This document shows, piece by piece, positions 53,649 through 63,166 of a stretch of 64,000 bases of DNA. The stretch's first letter is position 1. Each line of letters opens with the position of its first letter. The notes under the pieces were generated by a model. The model had not been told where the DNA came from. It saw nothing but the letters and a program-made list of their open reading frames with translations, and searched no databases. This DNA is from CAZJAT01 sp964544145 (GTDB taxonomy: Bacteria > Hydrothermota > 32-111): positions 1 to 64,000 of the forward strand of contig CAZJAT010000009.1 of NCBI GenBank assembly GCA_964544145.1. Direction: 5' to 3'. The translations under genes were made by a program, and so were the position numbers.

Positions 53649-55000
53649 AAAAGATATCTATTGCTGGTCCTGAATTAAAAGACATACTTAATTCAGAAAA
53701 TGCCAAAAATCAAATAGTTGAATTATTCAATGAAATGCATCCATTTGAGATATTCTCCCTTATTGAAGGTCTTGAAACACATGAAATAAGTCAGATTATC
53801 GAATATCTCAGATTCCCAAGAGGTGCACAGATATTTGAATATTTTGATGATGATGACAGGGAGGAGATATTTCATCATTTCAAGAGGAATGACATGATAA
53901 CAATGATAGAAGAGATGTCATCTGATGAACGAGTGGATCTCTTGAAATCCCTTGATGAGAATCTCGTCAACACATTGATGCCTCTCATTGCTCAGGCAGA
54001 AAGAAATGATATCAAAAAACTCTTCCATTATGAGGAAGAAACTGCTGGTGCAATAATGACAACTGAATATGCATCTCTGCCTGAAAATATAACTGTTATC
54101 AATGGATTGACTCAATTAAAAAAGATTGCTCCTGACAAAGAAACAATATATTCGATATTTGTTATTGATGAACATAGAATACTCAAAGGTGTACTATCAT
54201 TGAAGAAGCTGATAACATCACGCGATAATCAGAAAATATCAGAAATAATGAATAAAGATTTTGCATATGTGCGTATTGATGATGATCAGGAAGCAGTATC
54301 TAAGGTTATGGCAGATTATGACCTTATTGCATTGCCTGTATTGGATGCTCAAATGCATTTACTGGGAATCATAACAGTTGATGATATTGTTGATGTTGTT
54401 ATTGAAGAAGATACAGAAGACTTTTTGAGACATGGTTCTGTGTTTGAGGGCGAGACTGATTATCTGTCTTCAAACCCATTCTCACTGGCAAAACAGAGGA
54501 TTATCTGGCTTCTGCTATTAGTTCTGGTTGGCTTTGTTTCCGGCTATGTAATGGAACTCAAGGAGGATGTGCTTCAATCAGTCATTGCACTGGCATTCTT
54601 CCTTCCGCTGCTTAATGGTTCTGCAGGGAATGCAGGTACACAGTCATCCACAATAGTTATAAGGGGTCTTGCAACAGGTGAATTGGATTTCAAGCATATT
54701 GGTGAAATAATGATGAAGGAGATTGCAACAGGCAGCATTATCGGTATATTGCTGGGTATTGCAGCAGGACTTAGGGCAATTATAATGAATAATGACTTTA
54801 GGCTTGCAATAACAGTATCATTGTCCATGCTCATTGTTGTAACAACAGCCAATATATTGGGTGCATTTTTCCCTCTTTTCTTTAAAAAGATACGCCTGGA
54901 TCCTGCACTTATGTCAGCACCATTTATCGCTTCAATCATAGATATATTATCCATATTCATTTACCTGACAATTGCCGGTTATATGTTCGGCATACATTAA
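53645..55000 (+). CDS. mgtE: Magnesium transporter MgtE
   Basis: MgtE is a Mg2+ channel of the inner membrane gated by cytoplasmic Mg2+. The N-terminal helical domain (about 1-130) contains the repeated EEMSSDERVDLLKSL and HYEEETAGAIMTTEY segments. Two CBS domains (about 135-255) precede five membrane helices with FLPLLNGSAGNAGTQSSTIVIRG, the ion-pore signature. At 451 residues it is full length. Confidence 0.95.
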   Translation: MKKISIAGPELKDILNSENAKNQIVELFNEMHPFEIFSLIEGLETHEISQIIEYLRFPRGAQIFEYFDDDDREEIFHHFKRNDMITMIEEMSSDERVDLLKSLDENLVNTLMPLIAQAERNDIKKLFHYEEETAGAIMTTEYASLPENITVINGLTQLKKIAPDKETIYSIFVIDEHRILKGVLSLKKLITSRDNQKISEIMNKDFAYVRIDDDQEAVSKVMADYDLIALPVLDAQMHLLGIITVDDIVDVVIEEDTEDFLRHGSVFEGETDYLSSNPFSLAKQRIIWLLLLVLVGFVSGYVMELKEDVLQSVIALAFFLPLLNGSAGNAGTQSSTIVIRGLATGELDFKHIGEIMMKEIATGSIIGILLGIAAGLRAIIMNNDFRLAITVSLSMLIVVTTANILGAFFPLFFKKIRLDPALMSAPFIASIIDILSIFIYLTIAGYMFGIH

Positions 55001-55183
55001 TCAATTTCATATATACACAATCCAATGTGTAATGATTAAATGACTTGACATGTTATCATTACATACACTCTAAACACATCAAATAGCGATACTTGCAGAG
55101 CAGTGTAACAATTTCATTGCATTTTGCGATTCATTATACTATAATTCAATACATTATGTATGTGTTATACTGTAACTTATACA

Positions 55184-55198
55184 TGGCACTCCAATTGC
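55184..55198 (+). promoter_or_regulatory. Sigma-54 (RpoN) promoter of the response-regulator operon
   Basis: TGGCAC at 55184-55189, five bases, then TTGC at 55195-55198: a full consensus -24/-12 element, with GG and GC ten bases apart. The expected start is near 55210, 14 bases before the ATG at 55224, which has GGAGGTG upstream. Palindromes upstream (TACATTATGTA at 55150-55160 and GTTA-N5-TAAC at 55164-55176) are candidate activator sites, though closer than the usual 80-150 bases. The operon ends with an NtrC-type activator. Confidence 0.8.
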
Positions 55199-55223
55199 TT
55201 ATTATTATACAAATGGAGGTGTA

Positions 55224-56705
55224 ATGAATGTGACAATTATTGATGATAATAAAACCCTAACTGATGCAATAAAGGTTTCTCTGGAGAATTACAAACCTCA
55301 ATGGAGTATTAACATATTCAATGATGGCGTTTCAGCACTTGAGTCAATACCCACAGATCTGCCTGATATTATGTTTATTGATATTACATTACCCGAGATG
55401 TCCGGATTGGATATACTCAAGGAAGTTAAGAGTATTGACAAGGACATTCAGGTTATCATGATAACGGCCTATCCCACAATTGATAATATCAAAACAGCAT
55501 TGAGATATGGTGCATTGGATTTTATACAAAAACCTGTACATATGAAAGACATTGTTTCTGTATTACAGACAGCAACTGATAAGAGACAGCTATTGCTTGA
55601 TTCAAGGGAAGTGATTGCCAATCTGATAAAATCAAAGGAAGATGCCATTGAGACAAGTGATATGTTTTCATTACTTGACAGGACATTGATGATAGACAAT
55701 TTTCAGAAAAAAACAATGAATATTAATAATGTAAATGAATTTATTGAAACATCTGTGAATGAGTTAAAGATCATTTTCAATACACCTTATGTGTATTTCT
55801 ACTTAATTGAGGATGATAAACCTATGAGAGTGAATTCTGTCAGTTCATTTAATGACAGCAAAGCGGATAAATTTATTGAAGCTCATAATGAAGAAATAGC
55901 CGGTTCCAGCAGAATGAATATAAGTGAAAGGGATATTATTGGATATATTAGATTTGAAAAGCTCTATTTTGGATTTATTTATATTTATAGAGATTTTGAT
56001 TTCAAAGCCCGTGAGATGGAAATACTGTCAACAACTGCATTATACTCAGCACTAAAATTTAAAAAAATCAATGTTATGCGCAAGACTGATTCCCATATAG
56101 GCACACTTATACTAACATTGATTACATTGTCCAATATCAAAGATACTGATTTCAAGCATATTGTGGAATTATCGGGAAAAATTTCTGTCAAGTTTTCTGA
56201 ATTCCTGAAACTGGATATTGATGCTATTGAAGAGATACGGTATGCTTCATTTCTCTATCATTATCTTAAAGCGGAAAATAATGCATTTGATATTGAATCA
56301 TTTTCAAAAATCATTGAGCATATGCTTTGCGAACCATCTGAAATAGATATGATGGATTTTGAAAACACAATATCCTCAAAAACAGATCAAATAGTTTTGC
56401 TTCAGAAATTAATTAATATAACAAGTTATATTGATGAACATTTTGATGGAACAGGGAAACGGGAATTCAAAGGTGAAAAAATACCCTTTGAAAGCCGGAT
56501 ATTGGCAATAACAACTGCTTTTTCAACTATATTCCTTTCAGATATTAAGAATGGAAAGGTAGATATTAAAAAAATTGTGGAGAATATGTACAAATTGTGT
56601 AACAAGCATTTTGATGGTGAATTATTATATAGATTTTCACAATTTATTGATGAATGCAGCAAAGATGCTCAGTTAATGATTAAAGTAAATGGAGGTATAA
56701 AGTGA
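55224..56705 (+). CDS. Response regulator with degenerate HD-GYP domain
   Basis: Residues 1-120 are a receiver domain: acidic pair in TIIDDN, phospho-acceptor Asp53 in FIDITLPEMSG, Lys in FIQKPV. A GAF-like region (about 165-285) follows. The C-terminal 290-485 region follows the HD-GYP pattern, including FDGTG-KREFKGEKIPFESRILAI, but the key residues are gone. The LLHDIGK motif reads FLYHYLK (343-349), HHE reads IDE (403-405), and GYP reads GKR (411-413). It therefore cannot hydrolyse cyclic di-GMP and may bind a ligand or partner instead. It is the first gene of a sigma-54-controlled operon. Confidence 0.75.
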   Translation: MNVTIIDDNKTLTDAIKVSLENYKPQWSINIFNDGVSALESIPTDLPDIMFIDITLPEMSGLDILKEVKSIDKDIQVIMITAYPTIDNIKTALRYGALDFIQKPVHMKDIVSVLQTATDKRQLLLDSREVIANLIKSKEDAIETSDMFSLLDRTLMIDNFQKKTMNINNVNEFIETSVNELKIIFNTPYVYFYLIEDDKPMRVNSVSSFNDSKADKFIEAHNEEIAGSSRMNISERDIIGYIRFEKLYFGFIYIYRDFDFKAREMEILSTTALYSALKFKKINVMRKTDSHIGTLILTLITLSNIKDTDFKHIVELSGKISVKFSEFLKLDIDAIEEIRYASFLYHYLKAENNAFDIESFSKIIEHMLCEPSEIDMMDFENTISSKTDQIVLLQKLINITSYIDEHFDGTGKREFKGEKIPFESRILAITTAFSTIFLSDIKNGKVDIKKIVENMYKLCNKHFDGELLYRFSQFIDECSKDAQLMIKVNGGIK

Positions 56706-57628
56706 TTAATTATATTATTACGGAAAATGCTGACATTGTCTATGATGGGTGCAATTGGCGTATTTCATCTGCTATCAACAGCATTGAGAATGCAAGCCAA
56801 ATCATTGTAGATAATGAATATATATTGAAGCATAAACTCAATATAACGGAATTATCAGAGAGATTCGGGGATAAGCTGAATATCATTAATATTGATATAA
56901 TAAAAAATATCATTTTGAAAAGTGATTGTAGATTAAATAATGCATATCAATCCATTCTCATTGATGATAAGCAGTTTTTACTTACATCTGAATTGTCAAG
57001 AGGGGTCAATCACTATTTTCTTAATATTATTACATCAATCATTCTTCAGCTGGATATGATGAAGATGGATGATCTCACCCCGGCATTAATGAAAGGTGTC
57101 TTATCAATGGAGGAATCAATTGTTGAGATTGTTGATATAATCAAGAAAATGCGAGAGCTGAAATATTGTGACTTAAATGAAACGAGTTTCAGTTCAGTCA
57201 ATGAGGAAACAGTTGACCAATTAATCGTTTTGAAGGATTATCTGAATACACATCATACAAAGCTGACATTTTCAGGCACCATAGATGAAGATTTCAGCGG
57301 AAAGAAATATATGCTGCGTTCATGTTTTCTCATAATGATTTTATTTTTGTTTCATTCATTTCATGATAAGAAAAATTATTTGAATGTTCACTTAAGCAAT
57401 GATAAGGAAAACTTGAGTCTATTATATTCCATAAGAAACAGTGAAGAGAAGGTTGATATCAGTAAGAGCAGCAAGGTAGACAAAAGCAAACTGACAAATC
57501 CTCAACAGATAGTGTACTGGGAAATTCTTGAATATGAGTTAAAAGAGATTAATGCAGATTATTTCATTAATTATACAGAAGATAAAATGGAAATCCTTGT
57601 ATTAATACCATTGAGAAAGGAGAGTTGA
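56702..57628 (+). CDS. Degenerate histidine-kinase-like protein
   Basis: The first 95 residues have no recognised fold. Around 97-120 lies ELSRGVNHYFLNIITSIILQ, which resembles a HisKA helix with His104 in the phospho-acceptor position but Tyr where Glu is usual. The rest (about 215-305) has the strand-helix pattern of a HATPase_c domain but lacks the N, G1 and G2 boxes, so ATP binding is unlikely. It could be a scaffold or phosphotransfer protein between its two operon partners. The start is GTG with GGAGGT upstream. Confidence 0.6.
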   Translation: MINYIITENADIVYDGCNWRISSAINSIENASQIIVDNEYILKHKLNITELSERFGDKLNIINIDIIKNIILKSDCRLNNAYQSILIDDKQFLLTSELSRGVNHYFLNIITSIILQLDMMKMDDLTPALMKGVLSMEESIVEIVDIIKKMRELKYCDLNETSFSSVNEETVDQLIVLKDYLNTHHTKLTFSGTIDEDFSGKKYMLRSCFLIMILFLFHSFHDKKNYLNVHLSNDKENLSLLYSIRNSEEKVDISKSSKVDKSKLTNPQQIVYWEILEYELKEINADYFINYTEDKMEILVLIPLRKES

Positions 57629-57629
57629 G

Positions 57630-59018
57630 ATGAATAAATTAAAGATATTAGTTGTTGACGATGATGAAAAAATAAGGAATTTAATAGTAAATATTCTTGA
57701 ATCATCTAATTATGATCCCATATCAACAGATAGCGCCGAAACTGCACTTGGCATGATACAGGAAACAACATTTGATTTGGTGCTGCTTGATGTTAAATTG
57801 CCTGATAAATCGGGCATTGATATTATCCCTGATATCATGCATTTCCTTCCGGCTGTTCCCATTATTGTTATCACTGGCTATGCAGTTATTAATGATGCTG
57901 TAAAAGCAATACGTATGGGAGCATTTGATTATTTACAGAAACCCTTTAAAACAAAGGAATTGCTTCTCTCCATTGACAAGGCGCTGAGATGGAAAAATGT
58001 TGTTGAAGAAAATAAGAATCTGAAACAGGAAATTTCGGGCAAATACAATTATAAAGGTATTATAGGTAAGAGTAAGCAGGTGAAAGTTATAATTGATACA
58101 ATTAAACAGATATCAGATACAGATGTAAATATACTGCTTACAGGAGAAAGCGGAACAGGAAAGGATCTTGTAGCAAGAGCAATACACTATTCCGGTATCA
58201 GGAAAGAACAGCCATTTGTGCCTGTAAACTGTTCATCATTGCCGGACAATCTGCTGGAAAGTGAATTATTCGGCTATAAGAAAGGCGCATTCACAGGTGC
58301 TTATCAGAACAAGGATGGCTTGTTTAAAGTAGCAGATAATGGAACTATATTTCTTGATGAGATAGGTGATATGCCGCCTAATCTACAGGCAAAGATACTT
58401 AAGGTACTTGACTCGGGTGAATTTATACCATTAGGCAGTACAAAAACCATTAATACTAGGGCAAGGATCATATCTGCCACAAATAAAGATTTCAGCAATA
58501 TGATTGAAACAGGTCAATTCAGGGAAGACCTCTTCTATAGAATCAATGTAGTAAATCTGCATATCCCGCCCTTGCGCGAGAGAAGGGAAGACCTCATGCT
58601 GCTAATAGATCATTTTGTTGAGAAATTCGCTTTGAAATTGAAGAAAGATGTCACTGGAATGACACCTTCAACACTGGAAACACTGCTTCGATATTCATGG
58701 CCAGGTAATGTGCGCGAACTGGAGAATGTGATTGAGAGCAGCTGTGCACTTACTCAGGATAAACTCATAGATATTAAGGATTTACCGGGTTCATTATTCA
58801 AATTCCACTCGACACATACTGGCAATGTAATACCAATTGATAAGACATTAAAGGATACTATTGATGATTATGAGAAGAAGTATATTGCTGAATTGATAAA
58901 ATTCAGCAAAGGAAATGTATCTAAAGCAGCCGAGATTGCAGATATTGCAAGACAGAATATGCATCTGAAATTAAAGCAATATGAAATAAATGCATCAGAT
59001 TTCAGAAAACGTAATTAA
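57630..59018 (+). CDS. NtrC-family sigma-54 response regulator
   Basis: A 462-residue transcription activator. The receiver domain (1-120) has Asp54 in LVLLDVKLPDKSG and Lys104 in LQKPF. The AAA+ domain has Walker A GESGTGKD (172-179), GAFTGA (219-224), which contacts sigma-54, and Walker B IFLDEIGD. A C-terminal Fis-type helix-turn-helix (about 415-458: GNVSKAAEIADIARQNMHLKLKQY) binds DNA. It closes the operon that starts at the sigma-54 promoter at 55184, so it may activate its own synthesis. Confidence 0.93.
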   Translation: MNKLKILVVDDDEKIRNLIVNILESSNYDPISTDSAETALGMIQETTFDLVLLDVKLPDKSGIDIIPDIMHFLPAVPIIVITGYAVINDAVKAIRMGAFDYLQKPFKTKELLLSIDKALRWKNVVEENKNLKQEISGKYNYKGIIGKSKQVKVIIDTIKQISDTDVNILLTGESGTGKDLVARAIHYSGIRKEQPFVPVNCSSLPDNLLESELFGYKKGAFTGAYQNKDGLFKVADNGTIFLDEIGDMPPNLQAKILKVLDSGEFIPLGSTKTINTRARIISATNKDFSNMIETGQFREDLFYRINVVNLHIPPLRERREDLMLLIDHFVEKFALKLKKDVTGMTPSTLETLLRYSWPGNVRELENVIESSCALTQDKLIDIKDLPGSLFKFHSTHTGNVIPIDKTLKDTIDDYEKKYIAELIKFSKGNVSKAAEIADIARQNMHLKLKQYEINASDFRKRN

Positions 59019-59035
59019 TCATTAAGTGAGATTTG

Positions 59036-59062
59036 TCAGGGCGGACATTGGCGCCGCCCTGA
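59036..59062 (+). terminator. GC-rich hairpin after the NtrC-type gene
   Basis: A perfect 9-base stem (59036-59044 TCAGGGCGG with 59054-59062 CCGCCCTGA) and nine-base loop lie 18 bases after the stop at 59018. The T-rich (ATTT)n stretch follows about 15 bases later. Confidence 0.75.
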
Positions 59063-59068
59063 TATGCA

Positions 59069-59180
<112 letters not shown>

Positions 59181-59252
59181 GGTCTTGACATTATCCTGCA
59201 TACCGAATCAATGGTACTGCATAAACGCTTAGAGGCATGCCTGGATATATAT

Positions 59253-59278
59253 CTTCAACCTGCGGGAAGGGGTTGAAG
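59253..59278 (+). other. Inverted repeat between the two low-complexity units
   Basis: CTTCAACC at 59253-59260 pairs perfectly with GGTTGAAG at 59271-59278 around a ten-base loop. It lies in a roughly 110-base unique segment between two similar repeat units. It could be a terminator, the end of a small RNA or part of a mobile repeat; nothing decides between these. Confidence 0.4.
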
Positions 59279-59289
59279 TGACAAGTGTG

Positions 59290-59420
59290 TTTGATTCTTT
59301 ATTTATTTATTTATTTATTACCAGCCACAAGCCACCAGCTTACCAGCTACTATTTTACCAGCCACTATTTTACCAGCTCACCAGTCCACCAGCCACTATT
59401 TTACCAGCCACCAGCTCTTT
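59290..59420 (+). repeat. Low-complexity unit B: (ATTT)n and ACCAGC/CACTATTTT repeats
   Basis: This unit begins with the same TTTGATT (59290-59296) and TTTATTTATT run as unit A, then holds about ten CCAG-containing hexamers (about 59319-59418), several linked by ACTATTTT. The likeness in order and wording to unit A indicates duplication. The base composition differs sharply from the coding DNA around it. Confidence 0.8.
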
Positions 59421-59429
59421 TTATCCATA

Positions 59430-59457
59430 TTGCAAATTTGGAAATAATCTATAAAAT
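59430..59457 (+). promoter_or_regulatory. Candidate promoter of TPR-cyclase operon, leaderless
   Basis: TTGCAA (59430-59435), 16 bases, then TAAAAT (59452-59457). The expected start falls at the ATG at 59464, which has no ribosome-binding site. The -35 match is weaker than in the other cases. Confidence 0.5.
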
Positions 59458-59463
59458 AATGCT

Positions 59464-60387
59464 ATGCAGAGAGCATATAATGAGAATTGGAATTCCATCA
59501 GAATATCAATATTATTAAGGAAAATTCGTATAAAACTCATCACAGGTGATATGAATGACGTAAAGGATATGCTTGATGAAATCAAATACAATGATATTTG
59601 GTTATCAGATAGGTATAATCATTCCGTATATTTGATGTTGAAGGGTGAATCCCATAGAAACAATGGCTCATATAAAGAAGCATATGATGCATTTATAGCT
59701 GCATCGGAATTGAAGAATGAAATAGATGATGAAACAGGTTATGCATCATGTATGATGAATGCCGCAACAATGCTTAAACGATTAGGTGATTATGATTTGG
59801 CTATCAAGTATTATAATATAGCTTTGTCTATATACATGAATCATAATCAGAGATTGAAATATGCCAATACATTATTAAATATATTTTCACTAATGATTCA
59901 ATCTAATCCCGAGGAAATTGATGTCAATCAATTAATGACTCTTGAGACGACATTCATTGAATACAAAGTTAATCGATCGCTGGCTATATATTATGAGATG
60001 ATGGCTGATTATCACCATAAGATTGGTGATAATCATTTATCTCAGAAATATCTTGATAAGGGAATGCATACTGCTAAGGAATCAAATCTTATATATACAT
60101 ATGCAAATCTACATCTTAAAAAGGGTGTATTCAATTATCTTTCAGGCAATAGAAAAAGGAGTGTAGAGGACTTCTCGGAAGGATTGAATATACTGAATAA
60201 TTATGAAGGTTATCAACAATTAAAGATATTGCTTAATTATAATATTGCTGATGTTTACAATGAACTTAATGATAAACAAAGAGCATTGAATTATTATCAA
60301 TATGTTTATGAGAATGATATAAATAAATCTGATATGTTTGAAGAAGCAGAAACATTTATTAAACAATATAATAAGGAGGAAAAATGA
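59464..60387 (+). CDS. Cytoplasmic TPR-repeat protein
   Basis: A 307-residue, all-helical protein without a signal peptide. TPR-like repeats run from about residue 50 to 300 (YLMLKGESHRNNGSYKEAYD, ATMLKRLGDYDLAIKYYNIA, YNIADVYNELNDKQRALNYY). It is likely a protein-interaction scaffold. Stop codons block extension upstream of the ATG at 59464. The stop overlaps the next gene by four bases, so it belongs with the small protein and cyclase that follow. Confidence 0.75.
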   Translation: MQRAYNENWNSIRISILLRKIRIKLITGDMNDVKDMLDEIKYNDIWLSDRYNHSVYLMLKGESHRNNGSYKEAYDAFIAASELKNEIDDETGYASCMMNAATMLKRLGDYDLAIKYYNIALSIYMNHNQRLKYANTLLNIFSLMIQSNPEEIDVNQLMTLETTFIEYKVNRSLAIYYEMMADYHHKIGDNHLSQKYLDKGMHTAKESNLIYTYANLHLKKGVFNYLSGNRKRSVEDFSEGLNILNNYEGYQQLKILLNYNIADVYNELNDKQRALNYYQYVYENDINKSDMFEEAETFIKQYNKEEK

Positions 60388-60656
60388 ATTATCTGGTAAT
60401 CTCACCCATGCATAACAGCAATTATCTTGTACAGGTGATGAATGATAATCAATACTCTGCTCTTAAAAAAGCAAATGTGATTGATGAAAATGCTTCAGTG
60501 TATGAAACAGATAAAAGCACACCTGATCTGGCACAAATGGGAATGATAGGAATGAAATCAGAAGCTGAAATCATTCAATTTATCAAGGACAATAATTCTG
60601 AGATAACACATATTGAAGGCCCCCCCTTTGACGACGGTTCAGGAGATACTGACTGA
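60384..60656 (+). CDS. Small protein, unknown function
   Basis: A 90-residue soluble protein that I do not recognise. It begins MNYLVISPMHNSNYLVQVM and ends in an acidic tail (PPFDDGSGDTD), with no cysteines, membrane segment or known motif. AAGGAGG lies just before the ATG. It is coupled to the TPR gene before it and the cyclase after it, which suggests a role in the same signalling unit. Confidence 0.65.
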   Translation: MNYLVISPMHNSNYLVQVMNDNQYSALKKANVIDENASVYETDKSTPDLAQMGMIGMKSEAEIIQFIKDNNSEITHIEGPPFDDGSGDTD

Positions 60657-63166
60657 TAGAATCTTACCTGCCGCTTTCATTGCGGCTAAATAAAGCAAAA
60701 AAACAATACAAGGGCGAATGTGCAGTCGCCCTTGTCGATATTTCCGGATTCACGGCATTATCAGAAACATTGGCATATAAAGGCAAACAAGGTGCCGAAG
60801 AACTGACAATGATAATAAATGGCATATTTGCTGTCTTTATAGACATAGTAAGACAATGGGGCGGGGAGATTATACACTTCAGCGGTGATGCCATATCAAT
60901 AATTGTATATAAAGATGATTTCCCGGATTATAAATCTCGTTCAATAATGATTGCCTATGAATTAAGCCGATATGTAAAGGAACATAATATAATATATACA
61001 CAGGATGGAACATTCTCCATATCCGTACACTGCGGATTATCTTCAGGTACAATCAACAGGGAAATAATTGATTATAATAAACAGGTAGAATTCATTTATT
61101 ATGGTATTTTGATGAATAGGGCTGCAGTGCTCCTGGATAAAGCACAAAAGGGAGAGATTGCATTGGATAAATCATTCAGTGAATGCGAATGTTCATTTAC
61201 AATAAGAGATGATTATATCATACTAAACAGAATTGAATACTCTCTGGAGCATACTGATGCAGAAAAACAGGCTATAAGAGATGATGTTAAATACAATAAT
61301 TCGCCTATTGATAAAGACAGCATGCTTCTTAGCTCACATAGAAATATTATAATTATCTTTATCAATATTCTTATTGAAGAAAATCAGATAAGCAGAATAC
61401 TGCTTAATCAATATCTTTCAATTATTAACCGTTTCAATGCATATCATGATAAGTTTGATTTTGCACATACAGGCATTAAATCCATGATTGTACTGGGTGC
61501 TCCAAAGGCAGCACATGATATGGAATTGAAGGCATTATATTTAATCAAAAGCATAAAATCACTACTTAACAAAAATAATGTTAATCATAGAATCGGCGTG
61601 CATTCAGGTCATGCATTCTGCTGTATTATTGGGAATGAATTGCGCAGTGAATATACTGTTATGGGTGATACAGTGAATACTGCTGCCCGGATTATGGCAA
61701 TGACAGAAAACAATCATATGCTGATAAGCGGCAGCCTCTATGATATTGTAAGCAAGAATATATCCCTGCAGAGCAGTAAGAATATTACACTGCGAGGTAA
61801 GCAGCAGAGCAATGAATTATATGAGTTTGATGGTAGTATAATGCCCCGTATGGATGATTATTGGACAAAAGTGGCATTTATAGGAAGAAAAGAGGAATCC
61901 GATACTGCACTTAAACTCTTACAGCAGACTATAGAAGGTAAAGTAAATGGTTTGTGTATCTCCGGACAGTCCGGAAGCGGCAAAACAATGTTTATAAAAC
62001 ATATTATCGAAAAACTCGAAGCAAGGGCAGTACCTATAATTATCAAATGCAGCGAATTCAACAGCAAGACATATTTATCATCATTGTGGGATATATTGAC
62101 AGTCATATCTGCAAAAAAAATAAACAATGCAGATGATATACCGGAATACATATTATCAACCATATCTCTAAAATCCCGAGAGATAATCAGTGAATATTTT
62201 ATTGAGTCAGATGAAAAACATAGTGATGATAATATATTGCTGTATAGTGCATTATCCGAGGTGCTGGATAAATATTTCAGCGAATATCCTCTTATAATAA
62301 TTATTGATGATTATCAATGGATAGATGACGGAACAGCCGGATTTATTGAATATTACAGAAATGACATGTCTAGAAAAGCAAAATTGATTATTCTATCCAC
62401 ATCGGATGCATCGCATTATCACGGATTCAATCATATAACATTAAAACCCTTTAGCGGCGGTGATATAGATGCACTCATTATTGGTAAATATCATTCAAAT
62501 GAGATCGCCAGACAACTAACGGATATGCTGCTCAACAATTCAGACGGTAATCCGCTCATAATCAATGATATATTGAGTATGCTTGAAGAAAATAGATGTA
62601 TTGAAAAACATAATGAGCATTATAGAATACATCTGGACAGAGTTAATGCATATATAACAAGCAATACTCAGTCATTCCTCAGCGCTTTTCTTGACACATT
62701 AGAGAATGACGCCCGTTATGTGATATCTGTATTATCCTTATTCGGTGACAGATTGAGTAAAGAAGAATATTCATTACTGACAGGCAGACCCTATATATCA
62801 AGTGAGCATTTGCCTCAAAGACATATCATATTTGAAGGGAATTATATGTCATTCAGGAATGATATTACACGCAGGGCAGTGTACAATACATTACCATATT
62901 CCTTTAAGGAAGATATGCATTACCGGATACTGCAATTAATTGAAAAGAGCATTCTAAAGAGAAATCGGGAATTTGTTATCAATCATCTCATTATGTCAAA
63001 ACAGTATGAAAAGGCATTACCATTATGTATTGAATCGGCTGAAGAAAATAAGGATATATGCGCATATAAAACGGCCCTATTCTATTATGACATGGGCCTT
63101 GAATGCCTCTCACATATGGATGATCCCAAGGATGATATTCTAAAATTATTCAGAAAGGATATATAG
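60653..63166 (+). CDS. Soluble-adenylyl-cyclase-like protein: two cyclase domains plus ATPase
   Basis: The first class III cyclase domain has both metal Asp residues (D29 in ALVDISGFTALSE and D79 in HFSGDAISI, counted from 60653). The second lacks them but keeps EYTVMGDTVNTAARIM with the Asn/Arg substrate residues, so the two halves may make one active site. A STAND-type ATPase follows (Walker A SGQSGSGKT near 437, Walker B IIIIDDYQW near 550). The protein then ends after a short TPR-like part. Standard starts in frame begin at TTG 60680, but the conserved ESYLPLSLRL lies upstream. GGAG at 60642 fits CTG 60653 or ATA 60656. Confidence 0.8.
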   Translation: MIESYLPLSLRLNKAKKQYKGECAVALVDISGFTALSETLAYKGKQGAEELTMIINGIFAVFIDIVRQWGGEIIHFSGDAISIIVYKDDFPDYKSRSIMIAYELSRYVKEHNIIYTQDGTFSISVHCGLSSGTINREIIDYNKQVEFIYYGILMNRAAVLLDKAQKGEIALDKSFSECECSFTIRDDYIILNRIEYSLEHTDAEKQAIRDDVKYNNSPIDKDSMLLSSHRNIIIIFINILIEENQISRILLNQYLSIINRFNAYHDKFDFAHTGIKSMIVLGAPKAAHDMELKALYLIKSIKSLLNKNNVNHRIGVHSGHAFCCIIGNELRSEYTVMGDTVNTAARIMAMTENNHMLISGSLYDIVSKNISLQSSKNITLRGKQQSNELYEFDGSIMPRMDDYWTKVAFIGRKEESDTALKLLQQTIEGKVNGLCISGQSGSGKTMFIKHIIEKLEARAVPIIIKCSEFNSKTYLSSLWDILTVISAKKINNADDIPEYILSTISLKSREIISEYFIESDEKHSDDNILLYSALSEVLDKYFSEYPLIIIIDDYQWIDDGTAGFIEYYRNDMSRKAKLIILSTSDASHYHGFNHITLKPFSGGDIDALIIGKYHSNEIARQLTDMLLNNSDGNPLIINDILSMLEENRCIEKHNEHYRIHLDRVNAYITSNTQSFLSAFLDTLENDARYVISVLSLFGDRLSKEEYSLLTGRPYISSEHLPQRHIIFEGNYMSFRNDITRRAVYNTLPYSFKEDMHYRILQLIEKSILKRNREFVINHLIMSKQYEKALPLCIESAEENKDICAYKTALFYYDMGLECLSHMDDPKDDILKLFRKDI

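Noticed and set aside
54997..55039. Imperfect inverted repeat after mgtE as a terminator
   Set aside because: The stem is broken by unequal unpaired stretches and has no T-tract, so support is too weak.
60680..63166. TTG 60680 as the start of the cyclase
   Set aside because: No ribosome-binding site precedes it, and family-like residues continue upstream to a site with GGAG at proper distance.
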